From NCBI GenBank assembly GCA_017483575.1, contig JAFUWF010000015.1:1-44444 (forward strand): a DNA stretch of 44,444 bases. The letters run 5' to 3'. A model generated the notes under the pieces. It ran no database searches, was not told the origin of the DNA, and saw nothing but the letters and a program-made list of their open reading frames with translations. This DNA is from Bacteroidales bacterium (GTDB lineage: Bacteria; Bacteroidota; Bacteroidia; Bacteroidales; P3). Below are positions 32,730-41,260 of this stretch, in pieces. Numbering within the stretch: position 1 is the stretch's first letter; each line of letters starts with the position of its first letter. A program made the translations under genes and the position numbers.

Positions 32730-34274
32730 ATGCGTATCAAATTGAAATACAGTCTGGTGGCGTTTGTTCTGCTGATCCTGTCGCCCTCGGTGAGGGGACA
32801 GGTGAGGTGCGACCCGTTGCCGTTGCCGTGGTTCGAGGACTTCGAGGAGGGGTATGAGTGGAGCAACGGATGGAGCATCAACTCGTTGGACACCACGTAT
32901 TTCGAGTACAACAACTGTTGGATCCACGGCTTGAAGCACTACAGCGGCTGGCGCAGCATGACGACGCTGGAGACCCTGGGCAGCGAGCCGCCCTATGTGT
33001 CCAACAATGTGCTGGAGATCCAGCGTGCCTTCTGGCACCTCGACGGTGCTGAACCCGGCGAGGAGTACGCCGCGGCGCCGCCTTTCGCCGTGCCGGCCAC
33101 CAAGGTGACCTTCAAGGCCTACTGCCCGTATGCCTACATCAATCCCAGTTTCTACGGCGGCCATCACCGCGACACCGCCTTTGCCGAGGGTGTGAGGGTG
33201 GCGGTGGGCTACACCACCAACTTTGCCGACGCGCTGGGCACCTTCGTGGCGTTGGACACGGTGCTTGTCAAGAGCAGCGACGGGATGGCCAAGGACAACT
33301 GCTGTACGGACTTCCGGGGGGCTGTCCTTCCGGCATGGAGCCGGTTGGTTTTCCGTGTGGTGGAGCCCATGGAGGACTGGCGAGGGGTGGTGTGTGTCTA
33401 CTTGGACAGCATCAGCGTCACGTCGGAGCTCATGCCCGTGGACACCACCGTGTACCGCGACTCCATCTGCCAAGGCGAGACCTACCGGGGCTATGGCTTC
33501 GAGGTCTCCACGCAGGGCCTCTACGGACGGCAGGTCCTGCAGCGCGACAGCGTGGCGGACTGCATACGGTACCGCCGTCTGTTGCAGCTGGAGGTGATGC
33601 CGAGGTTCACTATCGAGTACTACAAGGTGCTGGCCAAGGGGGGAGTGTATTACTTCGGCGACAGCATCATCACGACACCGGGCGTCTATACGGCCCACTA
33701 CTCCACCGCGCAAGGCTGCGATTCGACGGTGATTGTCCATGTGGTGGACTGTGTGCCAAAGATATGCATCGAGAGCGGCCACGGCTATGTGGACCGGGAG
33801 AACCCCGTGCTCTCGCTCACCAACTGCACCCCGGATATCTCCTATACGCGGTGGAGCTTCAGCGACGACTTCGTCAGTATCGGCTCTCGGGTGACGCATG
33901 TGCTGGACCATCCGTTGCCGGACAGCGTGAGTGTCAACCTCGTGACCATCGACTATCAGGGCTGTTACGGCGACACCACCCTGGTGTTCCCCGTCAGGGT
34001 GCGATCGGTGTGGTTCCCCAATGCCTTCACGCCCGACGGCGAGGGCAACCGCCGTTTCGGCTGCGTCACCTCGCTGGAGGTGGCGGAATACAGCCTCTCG
34101 GTCTACAACCGCCAGGGCCTGCTGGTGTGGAGCACCACGAAGGTGGACGAGCCGTGGGACGGCCGCCGCAACGGCACACCCTTGCCGCAGAGCACCTATG
34201 TCTATGTATGGCACCTGAAGGACGTGTACGGCGACTATCAGGAGGGTATGGGCACGGTGCTGTTGCTAAGGTGA
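32730..34274 (+). CDS. T9SS type B sorting domain protein (CHU_C)
   Basis: The 514 residues start MRIKLKYSLVAFVLLIL and have a signal ending SVRG-Q. The N-terminal third (about 20-200) is a jelly-roll-like domain with PWFEDFEEGYEWSNGWSI, as in surface adhesion or carbohydrate-binding modules. The central part has repeated D-S-I-C-x-G-E-T-Y and G-C-D-S-T-V motifs typical of Bacteroidota surface repeats. The final 85 residues are the gliding-motility type C-terminal domain: WFPNAFTPDGEGNRRFG, LSVYNRQGLLVWST, WDGRRNGTPLPQSTYVY. T9SS should place it at the surface, probably linked to PorE/SprF-type partners. Confidence 0.9.
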   Translation: MRIKLKYSLVAFVLLILSPSVRGQVRCDPLPLPWFEDFEEGYEWSNGWSINSLDTTYFEYNNCWIHGLKHYSGWRSMTTLETLGSEPPYVSNNVLEIQRAFWHLDGAEPGEEYAAAPPFAVPATKVTFKAYCPYAYINPSFYGGHHRDTAFAEGVRVAVGYTTNFADALGTFVALDTVLVKSSDGMAKDNCCTDFRGAVLPAWSRLVFRVVEPMEDWRGVVCVYLDSISVTSELMPVDTTVYRDSICQGETYRGYGFEVSTQGLYGRQVLQRDSVADCIRYRRLLQLEVMPRFTIEYYKVLAKGGVYYFGDSIITTPGVYTAHYSTAQGCDSTVIVHVVDCVPKICIESGHGYVDRENPVLSLTNCTPDISYTRWSFSDDFVSIGSRVTHVLDHPLPDSVSVNLVTIDYQGCYGDTTLVFPVRVRSVWFPNAFTPDGEGNRRFGCVTSLEVAEYSLSVYNRQGLLVWSTTKVDEPWDGRRNGTPLPQSTYVYVWHLKDVYGDYQEGMGTVLLLR

Positions 34275-34321
34275 TTGCATGTTTTTTGTGTTAAAAATAT
34301 TCACAATTCATTTTTTTTTCC

Positions 34322-34329
34322 TATCTTTG
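34322..34329 (+). promoter_or_regulatory. Promoter -7 box of ackA
   Basis: TATCTTTG follows a T-rich stretch, 62 bases before the ATG at 34392. A TTTG at the right -33 spacing is not seen. Confidence 0.55.
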
Positions 34330-34391
34330 AAGGTCGCAAAGAGAGTGCGAATAGTATAGAAATTAGTATAAATCAAACAAATAGATAAAAA

Positions 34392-35588
34392 ATGAAGGTA
34401 TTAGTTTTGAACTGTGGAAGTTCTTCGATCAAGTATCAGCTGATCGACATGGCAAACAATGCACAGGTGATGGCCAAGGGCCTGCTGGAGCGTATCGGCT
34501 TGGAGATGGGTGAGTTCACCCACAAGTGGAACGGCCAGAAGCACTACGAGCAGGTGCCCATCCCCGACCATACCGCCGGTATCAAGATTGTCCTGAACGC
34601 CCTCATCGACCCGCAGATGGGTGTCATCAAGAGTTTCAACGAGATCGGTGCCGTCGGCAACCGCGTGGCCCACGGCGGCGAGATTTTCAAGGAGAGCTGC
34701 CTGGTGACCGACAAGGTCATCGAGCAGATCAAGAGCCTCGAGCACCTGGCCCCGCTGCACACCCCTGGCAACCTGGCCGGTATCTACGCCATGCGCGAGG
34801 TGCTGCCCAATGTGCCGCAGGCTGTGGTGTTCGACACCGCTTTCCACAGCACCCTGCCGCCGAAGAGTTTCCTCTACGGTCTGCCCTACGAGATGTATGA
34901 GAAATACGGTATCCGCCGCTATGGCTTCCACGGCACCAGCCACAAGTTCGTGGCCGAGAAGGCCGCCAAGATGATCGGCAAGGACTGGAACGACCTGAAG
35001 ATTATCTCCTGCCACCTCGGCAGCGGTGCCTCCATCGCCGCCATCGACCATGGCAAGAGCTTCGACACCACCATGGGCATGACTGCCCTCGAGGGCCTCA
35101 TCATGGGTTCGCGCTGCGGCGATGTCGACCCCGGCGTCATCCTCTACCTCATGGACCAGGGCTACGACAGCAAGGCCCTCACCAAGCTGCTCTACAAGCA
35201 GAGCGGCCTCATCGGTATCAGCGGCGACAAGCAGGACATGCGCGACATCCGCGCCGGTCGCGATGCCGGCGACGAGCGCGCCACCTACGCCTTCGACATG
35301 TTCGCCCAGCGCGTGAAGCGCTACATCGGCGGCTACATGGCCGAGATGGGCGGCTGCGACCTGCTGCTCTTCACCGGCGGCATCGGCGAGAACGCCTGGT
35401 TCATGCGTCGTCCTATCCTCGAAGGTCTCGAGTGCCTCGGCATCAAGGTGGACCTCGAGCTCAACGACAAGACCATGGGCGAGGATGTCATCCTCTCGAC
35501 CCCCGACTCGAAGGTCGCCACCGTCGTCGTCACCACCGACGAGGAGTACGTCATCGCCAGCGACACTTACAAGCTGGTCACCAAGTAA
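34392..35588 (+). CDS. ackA: Acetate kinase
   Basis: AckA converts acetyl phosphate and ADP to acetate and ATP, a main energy step in fermenters. The 398 residues match the family. Motifs are VLNCGSSSIKYQL at the start, VGNRVAHGGE, FDTAFHSTLP, YGFHGTSHKFV, SCHLGSGASIAAI and LLFTGGIGENAW. A phosphate acetyltransferase gene (pta), commonly adjacent, is not present on either side. Codon use is strongly C/G-ending and uniform, as in highly expressed genes such as kbl. Confidence 0.97.
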   Translation: MKVLVLNCGSSSIKYQLIDMANNAQVMAKGLLERIGLEMGEFTHKWNGQKHYEQVPIPDHTAGIKIVLNALIDPQMGVIKSFNEIGAVGNRVAHGGEIFKESCLVTDKVIEQIKSLEHLAPLHTPGNLAGIYAMREVLPNVPQAVVFDTAFHSTLPPKSFLYGLPYEMYEKYGIRRYGFHGTSHKFVAEKAAKMIGKDWNDLKIISCHLGSGASIAAIDHGKSFDTTMGMTALEGLIMGSRCGDVDPGVILYLMDQGYDSKALTKLLYKQSGLIGISGDKQDMRDIRAGRDAGDERATYAFDMFAQRVKRYIGGYMAEMGGCDLLLFTGGIGENAWFMRRPILEGLECLGIKVDLELNDKTMGEDVILSTPDSKVATVVVTTDEEYVIASDTYKLVTK

Positions 35589-35610
35589 CCGTTTGTTGCT
35601 CCAAAAAAAG

Positions 35611-35641
35611 AAGCGGACGCCGGTAGATGCGGCGTCCGCTT
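35611..35641. terminator. Bidirectional terminator between ackA and creD
   Basis: AAGCGGACGCC pairs perfectly with GGCGTCCGCTT around a 9-base loop. An A run precedes it and a T-rich stretch follows, so both convergent genes may use it. Confidence 0.85.
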
Positions 35642-35651
35642 GTTTGTTTTG

Positions 35652-36923
35652 TCACTGCTTGCCGTTGTACCAGTCGATACGCCGCGAGGCGGCCATGGCC
35701 ACGGCCAGCAGGGCGAAGAGGCCCACGCTGCCCACTAGGAGGGCGTAGCTCTCGATCTGCAGCAGGATGTAGATGAAGGCGTAGAGCGCCGCCAGCAGGC
35801 CGCCGATGACGAGGCCCACCTTGCGGTCGCGCATGATGGCACCGAGGTAGACGCCCAGCAGGCCGGCCGTCATGGCCGAGGCGATGAGGTAGGAGAGGAG
35901 GAACGACAGGTGCTCGGAGAAGGAGAGCAGCAGGGTGTAGAACAGCATGACGGCGATGCCGATGAGGAGGTACTGCACGGGATGGATGGGCCGGTCGCGA
36001 CGCACCTCGACGAAGAAGACCACGGCGAAGGTGAGCAGCACCACGAGGAAGGCATACTTCGAGGCGCGGTCGTTCTGCTGGTACTGCATCACGGGGCGTC
36101 GCAGCTGCACGCTGAAGGCGTCGTCGTCGGTCGACGTCCAGAGGTCCTTCGGCACCACCTGCGAGAAGCTGCGGTTGATGGCCAGCACGCGCCATTGCGC
36201 GTCGAAGCCGTCGGCCGTGACGGTGCGCTCCACGGGCAGGAAGGTGCCGTCGAAGGAGGGCGTGGGACAGTTGGAGTGCATCCGCACGGATGTGGTGTTG
36301 CCCATGGGAACGAACTCCAATGCGTTGGAGCCCCGCAGGGGCAGCCGCACCTCGAAGGGCAGCGCCTCGCCGCGCAGTAGGGCACTGAGGTCGGCCTGCC
36401 ACAGCAGACGGGAACCTTCGAAGGTCACCTCCTGTGCTGTCAGCGTGCGGCCGCCGATGACGACGGTGGGGTTGTCGGTGAGGCCCTTGAGGCTGTGGAG
36501 CTGCACGGCCATCTGCCAGCAGTTGCGATCCAGCAGGCTGCGCTGGTCGGCCGTGAGTGTCGGCGGCAGCAGGAACTCGCCCCGCAGCACGATGTCGGCG
36601 TCGTAGACCGTGAAGTCGTAGATGCCGCGGTTGAGGCTGCGGGTGCTGACCTCGGCGTCGATGTCGAGGCGGTCGGGCAGCAGCGAGAACGACTGCTCCT
36701 CCTTCTGGGTGTAGACCTTGATGGCGGGACCTTTCACCTGCTGTGCGAGTCCCCATTTCTCGCACACCTCGCTCTCGGCGTCGTCGACCGTGGTGCTGCG
36801 CTCGCTGATGAGCGACCGTGTGAACGCCCACGGGATGAGCAGGAGGATGCAGAGTCCTGCGATGATGGCCAGTTTGATACCGTTGCGCCCACGGCGCGTC
36901 ATGTTGAATTCATTTGTTTCCAT
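35652..36923 (-). CDS. creD: CreD-like inner-membrane protein
   Basis: The 423 residues have the CreD layout: an N-terminal span (about 17-35), a large periplasmic beta-rich domain (about 45-285) with VYDADIVLRGEF and RSFSQVVPKDLW, and five or six C-terminal spans with FFVEVRRDRPIHPVQYLLIGIAVMLFYTLLLSFSEHL. CreD is induced in envelope stress responses, and in Bacteroidota it usually travels with a winged-helix regulator and a small membrane protein, as here. Function is still poorly defined. Confidence 0.92.
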   Translation of the reverse strand: METNEFNMTRRGRNGIKLAIIAGLCILLLIPWAFTRSLISERSTTVDDAESEVCEKWGLAQQVKGPAIKVYTQKEEQSFSLLPDRLDIDAEVSTRSLNRGIYDFTVYDADIVLRGEFLLPPTLTADQRSLLDRNCWQMAVQLHSLKGLTDNPTVVIGGRTLTAQEVTFEGSRLLWQADLSALLRGEALPFEVRLPLRGSNALEFVPMGNTTSVRMHSNCPTPSFDGTFLPVERTVTADGFDAQWRVLAINRSFSQVVPKDLWTSTDDDAFSVQLRRPVMQYQQNDRASKYAFLVVLLTFAVVFFVEVRRDRPIHPVQYLLIGIAVMLFYTLLLSFSEHLSFLLSYLIASAMTAGLLGVYLGAIMRDRKVGLVIGGLLAALYAFIYILLQIESYALLVGSVGLFALLAVAMAASRRIDWYNGKQ

Positions 36924-36954
36924 AATCTTTATATTTTAATAGTACTTTGTGTTT

Positions 36955-36962
36955 CAAAGTTA
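36955..36962 (-). promoter_or_regulatory. Promoter -7 box of creD
   Basis: TAACTTTG on the minus strand, 32 bases upstream of the ATG, in an AT-rich gap after the regulator gene. Confidence 0.55.
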
Positions 36963-36983
36963 GTATACAAAAAAATAATACCT

Positions 36984-37283
36984 TCACTTCTGCTCCTTGA
37001 CGAACTGCTCGAGGGCGGCGAGGTGCTCCTGAAAGGCCTCGCGCCCTTGCAGCGTAGCGCGGAAGGTGGTGTTGGGCTTGCGGCCCACGAAGCGCTTCTC
37101 GCAGGCGATGTAGCCCAGCTCCTCGAGGGCGCGCGTGTGACTAGCCAGGTTGCCGTCGGTGAGCTCCAGCCACTGCTTGAGGGTGGTGAAGTCGACGGTG
37201 TCGTTGACCATGAGCACCGACATGATGCCCAGTCGGGCGCGGTTCTCGAAGGCCTTGTTGAATCCTATGAGCGACACCTTCAT
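36984..37283 (-). CDS. Winged-helix transcriptional regulator
   Basis: The 99-residue protein has a MarR/ArsR-like winged helix: RARLGIMSVLMVNDTVDFTTLKQWLELTDGNLASHTRALEELGYI, split by a recognition helix, then a wing with GRKPNTTFRATLQGREAF. A closing helix follows. Bacteroidota relatives sit next to creD and a membrane protein. The ATG overlaps the upstream membrane gene by 4 bases (ATGA at 37283-37280). It probably controls the creD group. Confidence 0.9.
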   Translation of the reverse strand: MKVSLIGFNKAFENRARLGIMSVLMVNDTVDFTTLKQWLELTDGNLASHTRALEELGYIACEKRFVGRKPNTTFRATLQGREAFQEHLAALEQFVKEQK

Positions 37284-37915
37284 CCGCGGCGGTTTTTGAC
37301 GATGAGCAGTAGGCCGAAGACCACGTGCAGCACCCCGAAGCCCAGGGCCCAGAAGAGCAGGGCGTGGGTGACGACGAAGCAGTCGGCCAGGCCGAGCACC
37401 AGCTCCAGATAGCCCAGCACGCCGAGGAGGCGGTGGGAGAAGTGGTGGCAGTTGATGAGTGCCAGGCCGTAGAAGATGAGCATGATGGAGGAGGTGAGGC
37501 CGTAGTGCCCCTGCATCAGCAGGGCCAGACAGAGGAGTCCGCCGGCCAGCAGGGGCACGGCGAAGTTGAGCATCGTGCGACGCATATTGGGGTCGAGGGC
37601 GACGGAAATATTTTTCTTTTTCGCCGTCCATAAGGAGGAGAAAAAAACAATCGACCCACACACAACGACCAGAATCACAGCCCCGATGACAGCAATTCGC
37701 GTCTTGTGGCTCCAAAGATAGTCGGTATTGCCGTAGAGTGTTGAGAACCAATAGTCTGACCCTTCATAGAAGAGTCCGTTGGCCACCGCCGCGGCCGCCA
37801 GGGCGACGAGTCCCACAAGGGCCACACCCCAGCCGTTAATAGTCTGGAAACGAGAGCTTCGCTCCATCATGGTGCGGATACTTTCCAGGTCTTGTATTGC
37901 GTCTTTGTTATCCAT
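37280..37915 (-). CDS. Membrane protein upstream of the winged-helix regulator
   Basis: From the ATG at 37915 the product has 211 residues. A short cytoplasmic helix (MDNKDAIQDLESIRTMMERSSRFQ, split) is followed by four to six membrane spans. The start is conserved among Bacteroidota proteins found next to this regulator type. It may hold the regulator at the membrane or sense envelope state; that is an inference from gene order. Confidence 0.75.
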   Translation of the reverse strand: MDNKDAIQDLESIRTMMERSSRFQTINGWGVALVGLVALAAAAVANGLFYEGSDYWFSTLYGNTDYLWSHKTRIAVIGAVILVVVCGSIVFFSSLWTAKKKNISVALDPNMRRTMLNFAVPLLAGGLLCLALLMQGHYGLTSSIMLIFYGLALINCHHFSHRLLGVLGYLELVLGLADCFVVTHALLFWALGFGVLHVVFGLLLIVKNRRG

Positions 37916-37938
37916 ACTTTTAGTAGCACTTTGCGGTG

Positions 37939-37969
37939 CAAAGTTACGAACTTTTTTCATACTGGCAAA
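37939..37969 (-). promoter_or_regulatory. Consensus promoter of the membrane protein/regulator pair
   Basis: On the minus strand, TTTG (37969-37966), 19 bases, TAACTTTG (37946-37939): a full consensus match, 24 bases before the ATG. Confidence 0.75.
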
Positions 37970-38073
37970 ATATTTTTTCAAAAATATTCTTTTCCCTGAT
38001 CGCAACTAATCTTCCCTTGGAAGGCAATAATCCCATAGGTGCTGCGTTATTATATCCGAAATCTCATTATTAT

Positions 38074-39639
38074 ATGAAAAGGTATATCGTCCTCCTGATG
38101 CTCCTGCTGCCGCTGGCGGCCATGGGGCAGAACAAGAAGAGCACGCCGCTGTTCGAGCGCGCCGTGGAGAAGGGCATCGTCGGCCAGTACGAGGAGGCCG
38201 AGAAGCTGCTCCTCAAGGCCCTCGACATCGACCCCACCTATGCCGAAGCCTGGCTCGTGCTGGGCAACCAGCGGATGGCCATGGAACGCTATGCCGACGC
38301 CATCGACAGCTACGAGCACTGCCAGAACCTCGACGACCCGCACTGGCAAAAGGAGGTCAGGGAACAACTCCGCCTCGCCCGCTGGCGCCTGCATGCCGTC
38401 CAGAACCCCGTGCCCTTCCGTCCCATCAACCTCGGCAACAACGTCAACACCCCCGACGACGAGTACCTGCCGGCCCTCACGGCGGACTACCGCATGCTGG
38501 TCTTCACGCGCCGCTCGCCGCGCAACGCACAGACCCTCCGCGGGCTGGACATGGAGGAGGACTTCTATTACTCCGACTACGACACCATGGAGCTGAACTG
38601 GGGCCCGGCCCACCGCATGCCCGAACCCCTCAACAGCCACGGCAACGAAGGGGCCCAGACCATCTCGCACGACGGCCGCGTGGTCATCTTCACCGCCTGT
38701 GGCCGCGACCCCCATGGCGGATGCGACATCTACATGAGTGTGCGCCAGGGTGGCCGCTGGGGCAAGCCGCGCAGCCTCGGCGCGCCCGTCAACTCGCCCT
38801 TCTGGGAGTCGTTCCCCTCGCTCTCCATCGACGGCTACACGCTCTATTTCGCCTCCAACCGCCCCGGCGGCTACGGCGGCACCGACATCTGGTACTGCAC
38901 CCTCGAGGAGGGCCGCTGGAGCGAGCCCCGCAACCTCGGTCCCGCGGTGAACACCCGTGGCAACGAGACAGCCCCCTACATCCACTTCGACGACAAGACG
39001 CTCTACTTCGCCTCCGACGGCCACACCGGCATGGGCGGCATGGACCTCTACATGGCCAAGCGCACGAGCGACAGCACCTTCGGGCAAGTGGAGAACCTGG
39101 GCTACCCCATCAACACCGCCGGCGAAGAGAACAACCTCATCGTGGCCCCCGACGGCCGCACGGCCATCTTCTCCTCCGACCGCTTCGGCGGCTACGGGCG
39201 GCAGGACCTCTACTCCTTCGTCATGCCCGCCCCCGCACGTCCGGAGCGCATCACCTTCATCGACCCCGTCGTCCAGGCCGAGAACCTCCTCTCCCTCGGC
39301 GACACCGTCACGCTCCACAACATCCACTTCCTCACCGCCAGCGCCGAGCTCTACGAGGCCTCCAAGGCCGGACTGGACCGCCTGGCCGAGGCCCTGAAGC
39401 GCCATCCGCGCCTGCGCCTCGAGGTGGGCGGCCACACCGATGCCGTGGGCAAGGACGAGGACAACATGCTCCTCAGCGAACGCCGCGCCAAGGCCGTCTA
39501 CGACTACCTCGTGGAACGCGGCGTCGCGGCCGACCGCCTCACCTACCGCGGCTACGGCGAGACACGTCCCGTGGCCACCAACGACACCCCCGAAGGCCGC
39601 GCACAGAACCGCCGCACCACCCTCACACCGCTTAAATAA
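38074..39639 (+). CDS. PorE-like protein: TPR, PD40 beta-propeller and OmpA domain
   Basis: The ATG at 38074 gives 521 residues with a signal peptide (about 1-19, AMG-QNK). Two TPR motifs (about 25-95: YEEAEKLLLKALDIDPTYAEAW, split) are followed by a WD40-like PD40 propeller (about 115-385) with repeated S-x-D-G-x-T-L-Y-F-A-S strands. An OmpA peptidoglycan-binding domain closes the protein (about 400-515: LEVGGHTDAVGKDEDNMLLSERRAKAV). This is the order of PorE, which anchors the T9SS ring to peptidoglycan. The carboxypeptidase-regulatory domain between propeller and OmpA domain in P. gingivalis PorE is not visible. Confidence 0.88.
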   Translation: MKRYIVLLMLLLPLAAMGQNKKSTPLFERAVEKGIVGQYEEAEKLLLKALDIDPTYAEAWLVLGNQRMAMERYADAIDSYEHCQNLDDPHWQKEVREQLRLARWRLHAVQNPVPFRPINLGNNVNTPDDEYLPALTADYRMLVFTRRSPRNAQTLRGLDMEEDFYYSDYDTMELNWGPAHRMPEPLNSHGNEGAQTISHDGRVVIFTACGRDPHGGCDIYMSVRQGGRWGKPRSLGAPVNSPFWESFPSLSIDGYTLYFASNRPGGYGGTDIWYCTLEEGRWSEPRNLGPAVNTRGNETAPYIHFDDKTLYFASDGHTGMGGMDLYMAKRTSDSTFGQVENLGYPINTAGEENNLIVAPDGRTAIFSSDRFGGYGRQDLYSFVMPAPARPERITFIDPVVQAENLLSLGDTVTLHNIHFLTASAELYEASKAGLDRLAEALKRHPRLRLEVGGHTDAVGKDEDNMLLSERRAKAVYDYLVERGVAADRLTYRGYGETRPVATNDTPEGRAQNRRTTLTPLK

Positions 39640-39650
39640 AATATTTTTCG

Positions 39651-39658
39651 TATATTTG
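39651..39658 (+). promoter_or_regulatory. Promoter -7 box of trpS
   Basis: TATATTTG, 24 bases before the ATG at 39683, starting 11 bases after the stop of the preceding gene. Confidence 0.55.
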
Positions 39659-39682
39659 CAACCATAAAACAACAACGACAAT

Positions 39683-40681
39683 ATGAGTAAAGATATAGTT
39701 TGCAGTGGCATACGCCCCACCGGCAACCTCCACTTGGGCAATTATTTCGGCGCCCTGAAGAATTTCGTCCGCATGCAGGACGAGTACGACTGCTTCTTCT
39801 TCATCGCCGACTACCATTCGCTGACCACCCACCCCACCCCCGGCAGCATCTACAACGACGCCCGCGCCATCCTCGTACAGTACCTCGCCTCCGGCCTCGA
39901 CCCCGAGAAGGCCACCATCTATTTCCAGAGCGACCTCCCGGAGACCATCGAGCTCTACCTCTTTTTCAACATGAACGCCTACCTCGGCGAGCTCGAACGC
40001 GTCACCTCCTTCAAGGACAAGGTGCGCCAGAACCCCAACAACGTCAACGCCGGCCTGCTGACCTACCCCACCCTCATGGCCGCCGACATCCTCATCCACA
40101 AGGCCACCAAGGTGCCCGTGGGCAAGGACCAGGAGCAGCATCTGGAGATGACGCGCACCTTCGCCCAGCGCTTCAACAACATGTACCACTCCGAGGTCTT
40201 CCCCCTGCCGCAGGCCATGGGCTCCAACGGCCAGCTGGTGAAGATCCCCGCCCTCAACGGCAGCGGCAAGATGGGCAAGAGCGAAGGCGAGGCCAGCACC
40301 ATCTTCCTCACCGACGAGCCCTCCGTCATCCGCAAGAAAATCATGAAGGCCAAGTCCGACTCCGGCCCCACCGAGATGAACCAGCAGAAGCCCGAGGAGA
40401 TCGAGAACCTCTTCGCGCTCCTCCGCGCCGTCTCCACGCCCGACACCGTCGAGTACTTCGACGACCTCTACAACCGCTGCCAGATACGCTACGGCGACCT
40501 CAAGAAGCAACTGGCCGAGGACATGGTAGCCTTCGTCGAGCCCCTGCGCCAGCGCATCCTCGAAATCGGCTCCGACGACGAAGCCCTCCGCCGCATCATC
40601 GACCGCGGCAAGGAGAAGGCCCACGACAGCGCCGCCCGCACCCTCAGCGAGGTGCGCCACGTCATCGGCTACCGCAACTAG
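39683..40681 (+). CDS. trpS: Tryptophan-tRNA ligase
   Basis: TrpS joins tryptophan to its tRNA. The 332 residues match the short bacterial form. The HIGH motif is HLGN in RPTGNLHLGNYFG; the KMSKS motif is KMGKS in NGSGKMGKSEGEA. Other family features are LVQYLASGLDPEKATIYFQSD, TYPTLMAADIL and VPVGKDQEQHLEMTR. It is followed by a strong terminator. Confidence 0.97.
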   Translation: MSKDIVCSGIRPTGNLHLGNYFGALKNFVRMQDEYDCFFFIADYHSLTTHPTPGSIYNDARAILVQYLASGLDPEKATIYFQSDLPETIELYLFFNMNAYLGELERVTSFKDKVRQNPNNVNAGLLTYPTLMAADILIHKATKVPVGKDQEQHLEMTRTFAQRFNNMYHSEVFPLPQAMGSNGQLVKIPALNGSGKMGKSEGEASTIFLTDEPSVIRKKIMKAKSDSGPTEMNQQKPEEIENLFALLRAVSTPDTVEYFDDLYNRCQIRYGDLKKQLAEDMVAFVEPLRQRILEIGSDDEALRRIIDRGKEKAHDSAARTLSEVRHVIGYRN

Positions 40682-40701
40682 CCCTGAGGGGAATAAAACA
40701 A

Positions 40702-40731
40702 AAAAGCCGTCCAGCTGGACGGCTTTTTTTG
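40702..40731 (+). terminator. Terminator of trpS
   Basis: AAGCCGTCCAG pairs perfectly with CTGGACGGCTT, followed by a run of T, 20 bases after the stop. A runs upstream would allow use by the convergent small lipoprotein gene as well. Confidence 0.85.
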
Positions 40732-40745
40732 TGATTGGTCTTTAC

Positions 40746-40970
40746 TTACTGAGCAACGACTTCTTCAACAGCCTCAGTGGCGGCCTCGGTGAGGGCATCC
40801 TCGAGGTTCTCGGTGGCCTCGGTGGCCTCCTCGGTCATCTCGGTGGCAGCGGCCTCAACCTGCTCCATATCGGCAGCGAGGGTGTCAGCGGTCTCAGCGT
40901 TGTTGTTGCCGCAAGCGGCGAAACCAAACATACCGGCGATTGCAAATGCAAAAAATACTTTCTTCATCAT
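40746..40970 (-). CDS. Small acidic lipoprotein
   Basis: The 74 residues start MMKKVFFAFAIAGMFGFAAC, a lipoprotein signal with Cys at about 20. The mature part is very acidic and helical, built from A-T-E-x-x-T-E-E repeats (TEMTEEATEATENLEDALTEAATEAVEE, split), and ends AQ. It has no aromatic residue after the Cys. It may be an envelope spacer or an ion-binding lipoprotein; I do not recognise a family. It has its own promoter. Confidence 0.7.
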   Translation of the reverse strand: MMKKVFFAFAIAGMFGFAACGNNNAETADTLAADMEQVEAAATEMTEEATEATENLEDALTEAATEAVEEVVAQ

Positions 40971-41039
40971 TTTAATTTTTAAATGGTTTATTATTATGTT
41001 TCTTAGTTTTTTATCCTTTATTTTTTCAAATTCGAGGTG

Positions 41040-41047
41040 CAAAAGTA
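41040..41047 (-). promoter_or_regulatory. Promoter -7 box of the small acidic lipoprotein gene
   Basis: TACTTTTG on the minus strand, with TTTA (one base off TTTG) at the 19-base spacing. The leader is about 65 bases. Confidence 0.55.
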
Positions 41048-41204
41048 CTACTTATTTCCGAAATGTTAAAAAATAAAGTGCTAATAATTCCTAAAATCAA
41101 ACTAACAACCTATATATCATTATCTTATACGACGATTCAAAAAGGGCTTTTATCGGCTTTCCGGACCGTAAAACACTTTTTTTCTCCTCTGTGGAGGCAA
41201 AAAT

Positions 41205-41237
41205 CAATGCCCCGTCGTTGCATACGGCGGGGCATTG
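41205..41237 (-). terminator. Terminator of rnfA
   Basis: CAATGCCCCGTC and its near-perfect partner GGCGGGGCATTG form a stem 23 bases after the rnfA stop, with a T-rich stretch beyond it on the minus strand. Confidence 0.75.
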
Positions 41238-41260
41238 TTTTCTGTTTTTCAACCGCGTCC

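Noticed and set aside
34392-35588. Horizontal transfer of ackA because of its extreme codon bias
   Set aside because: kbl and trpS show the same bias toward C/G-ending codons, so it reflects high expression in this genome.
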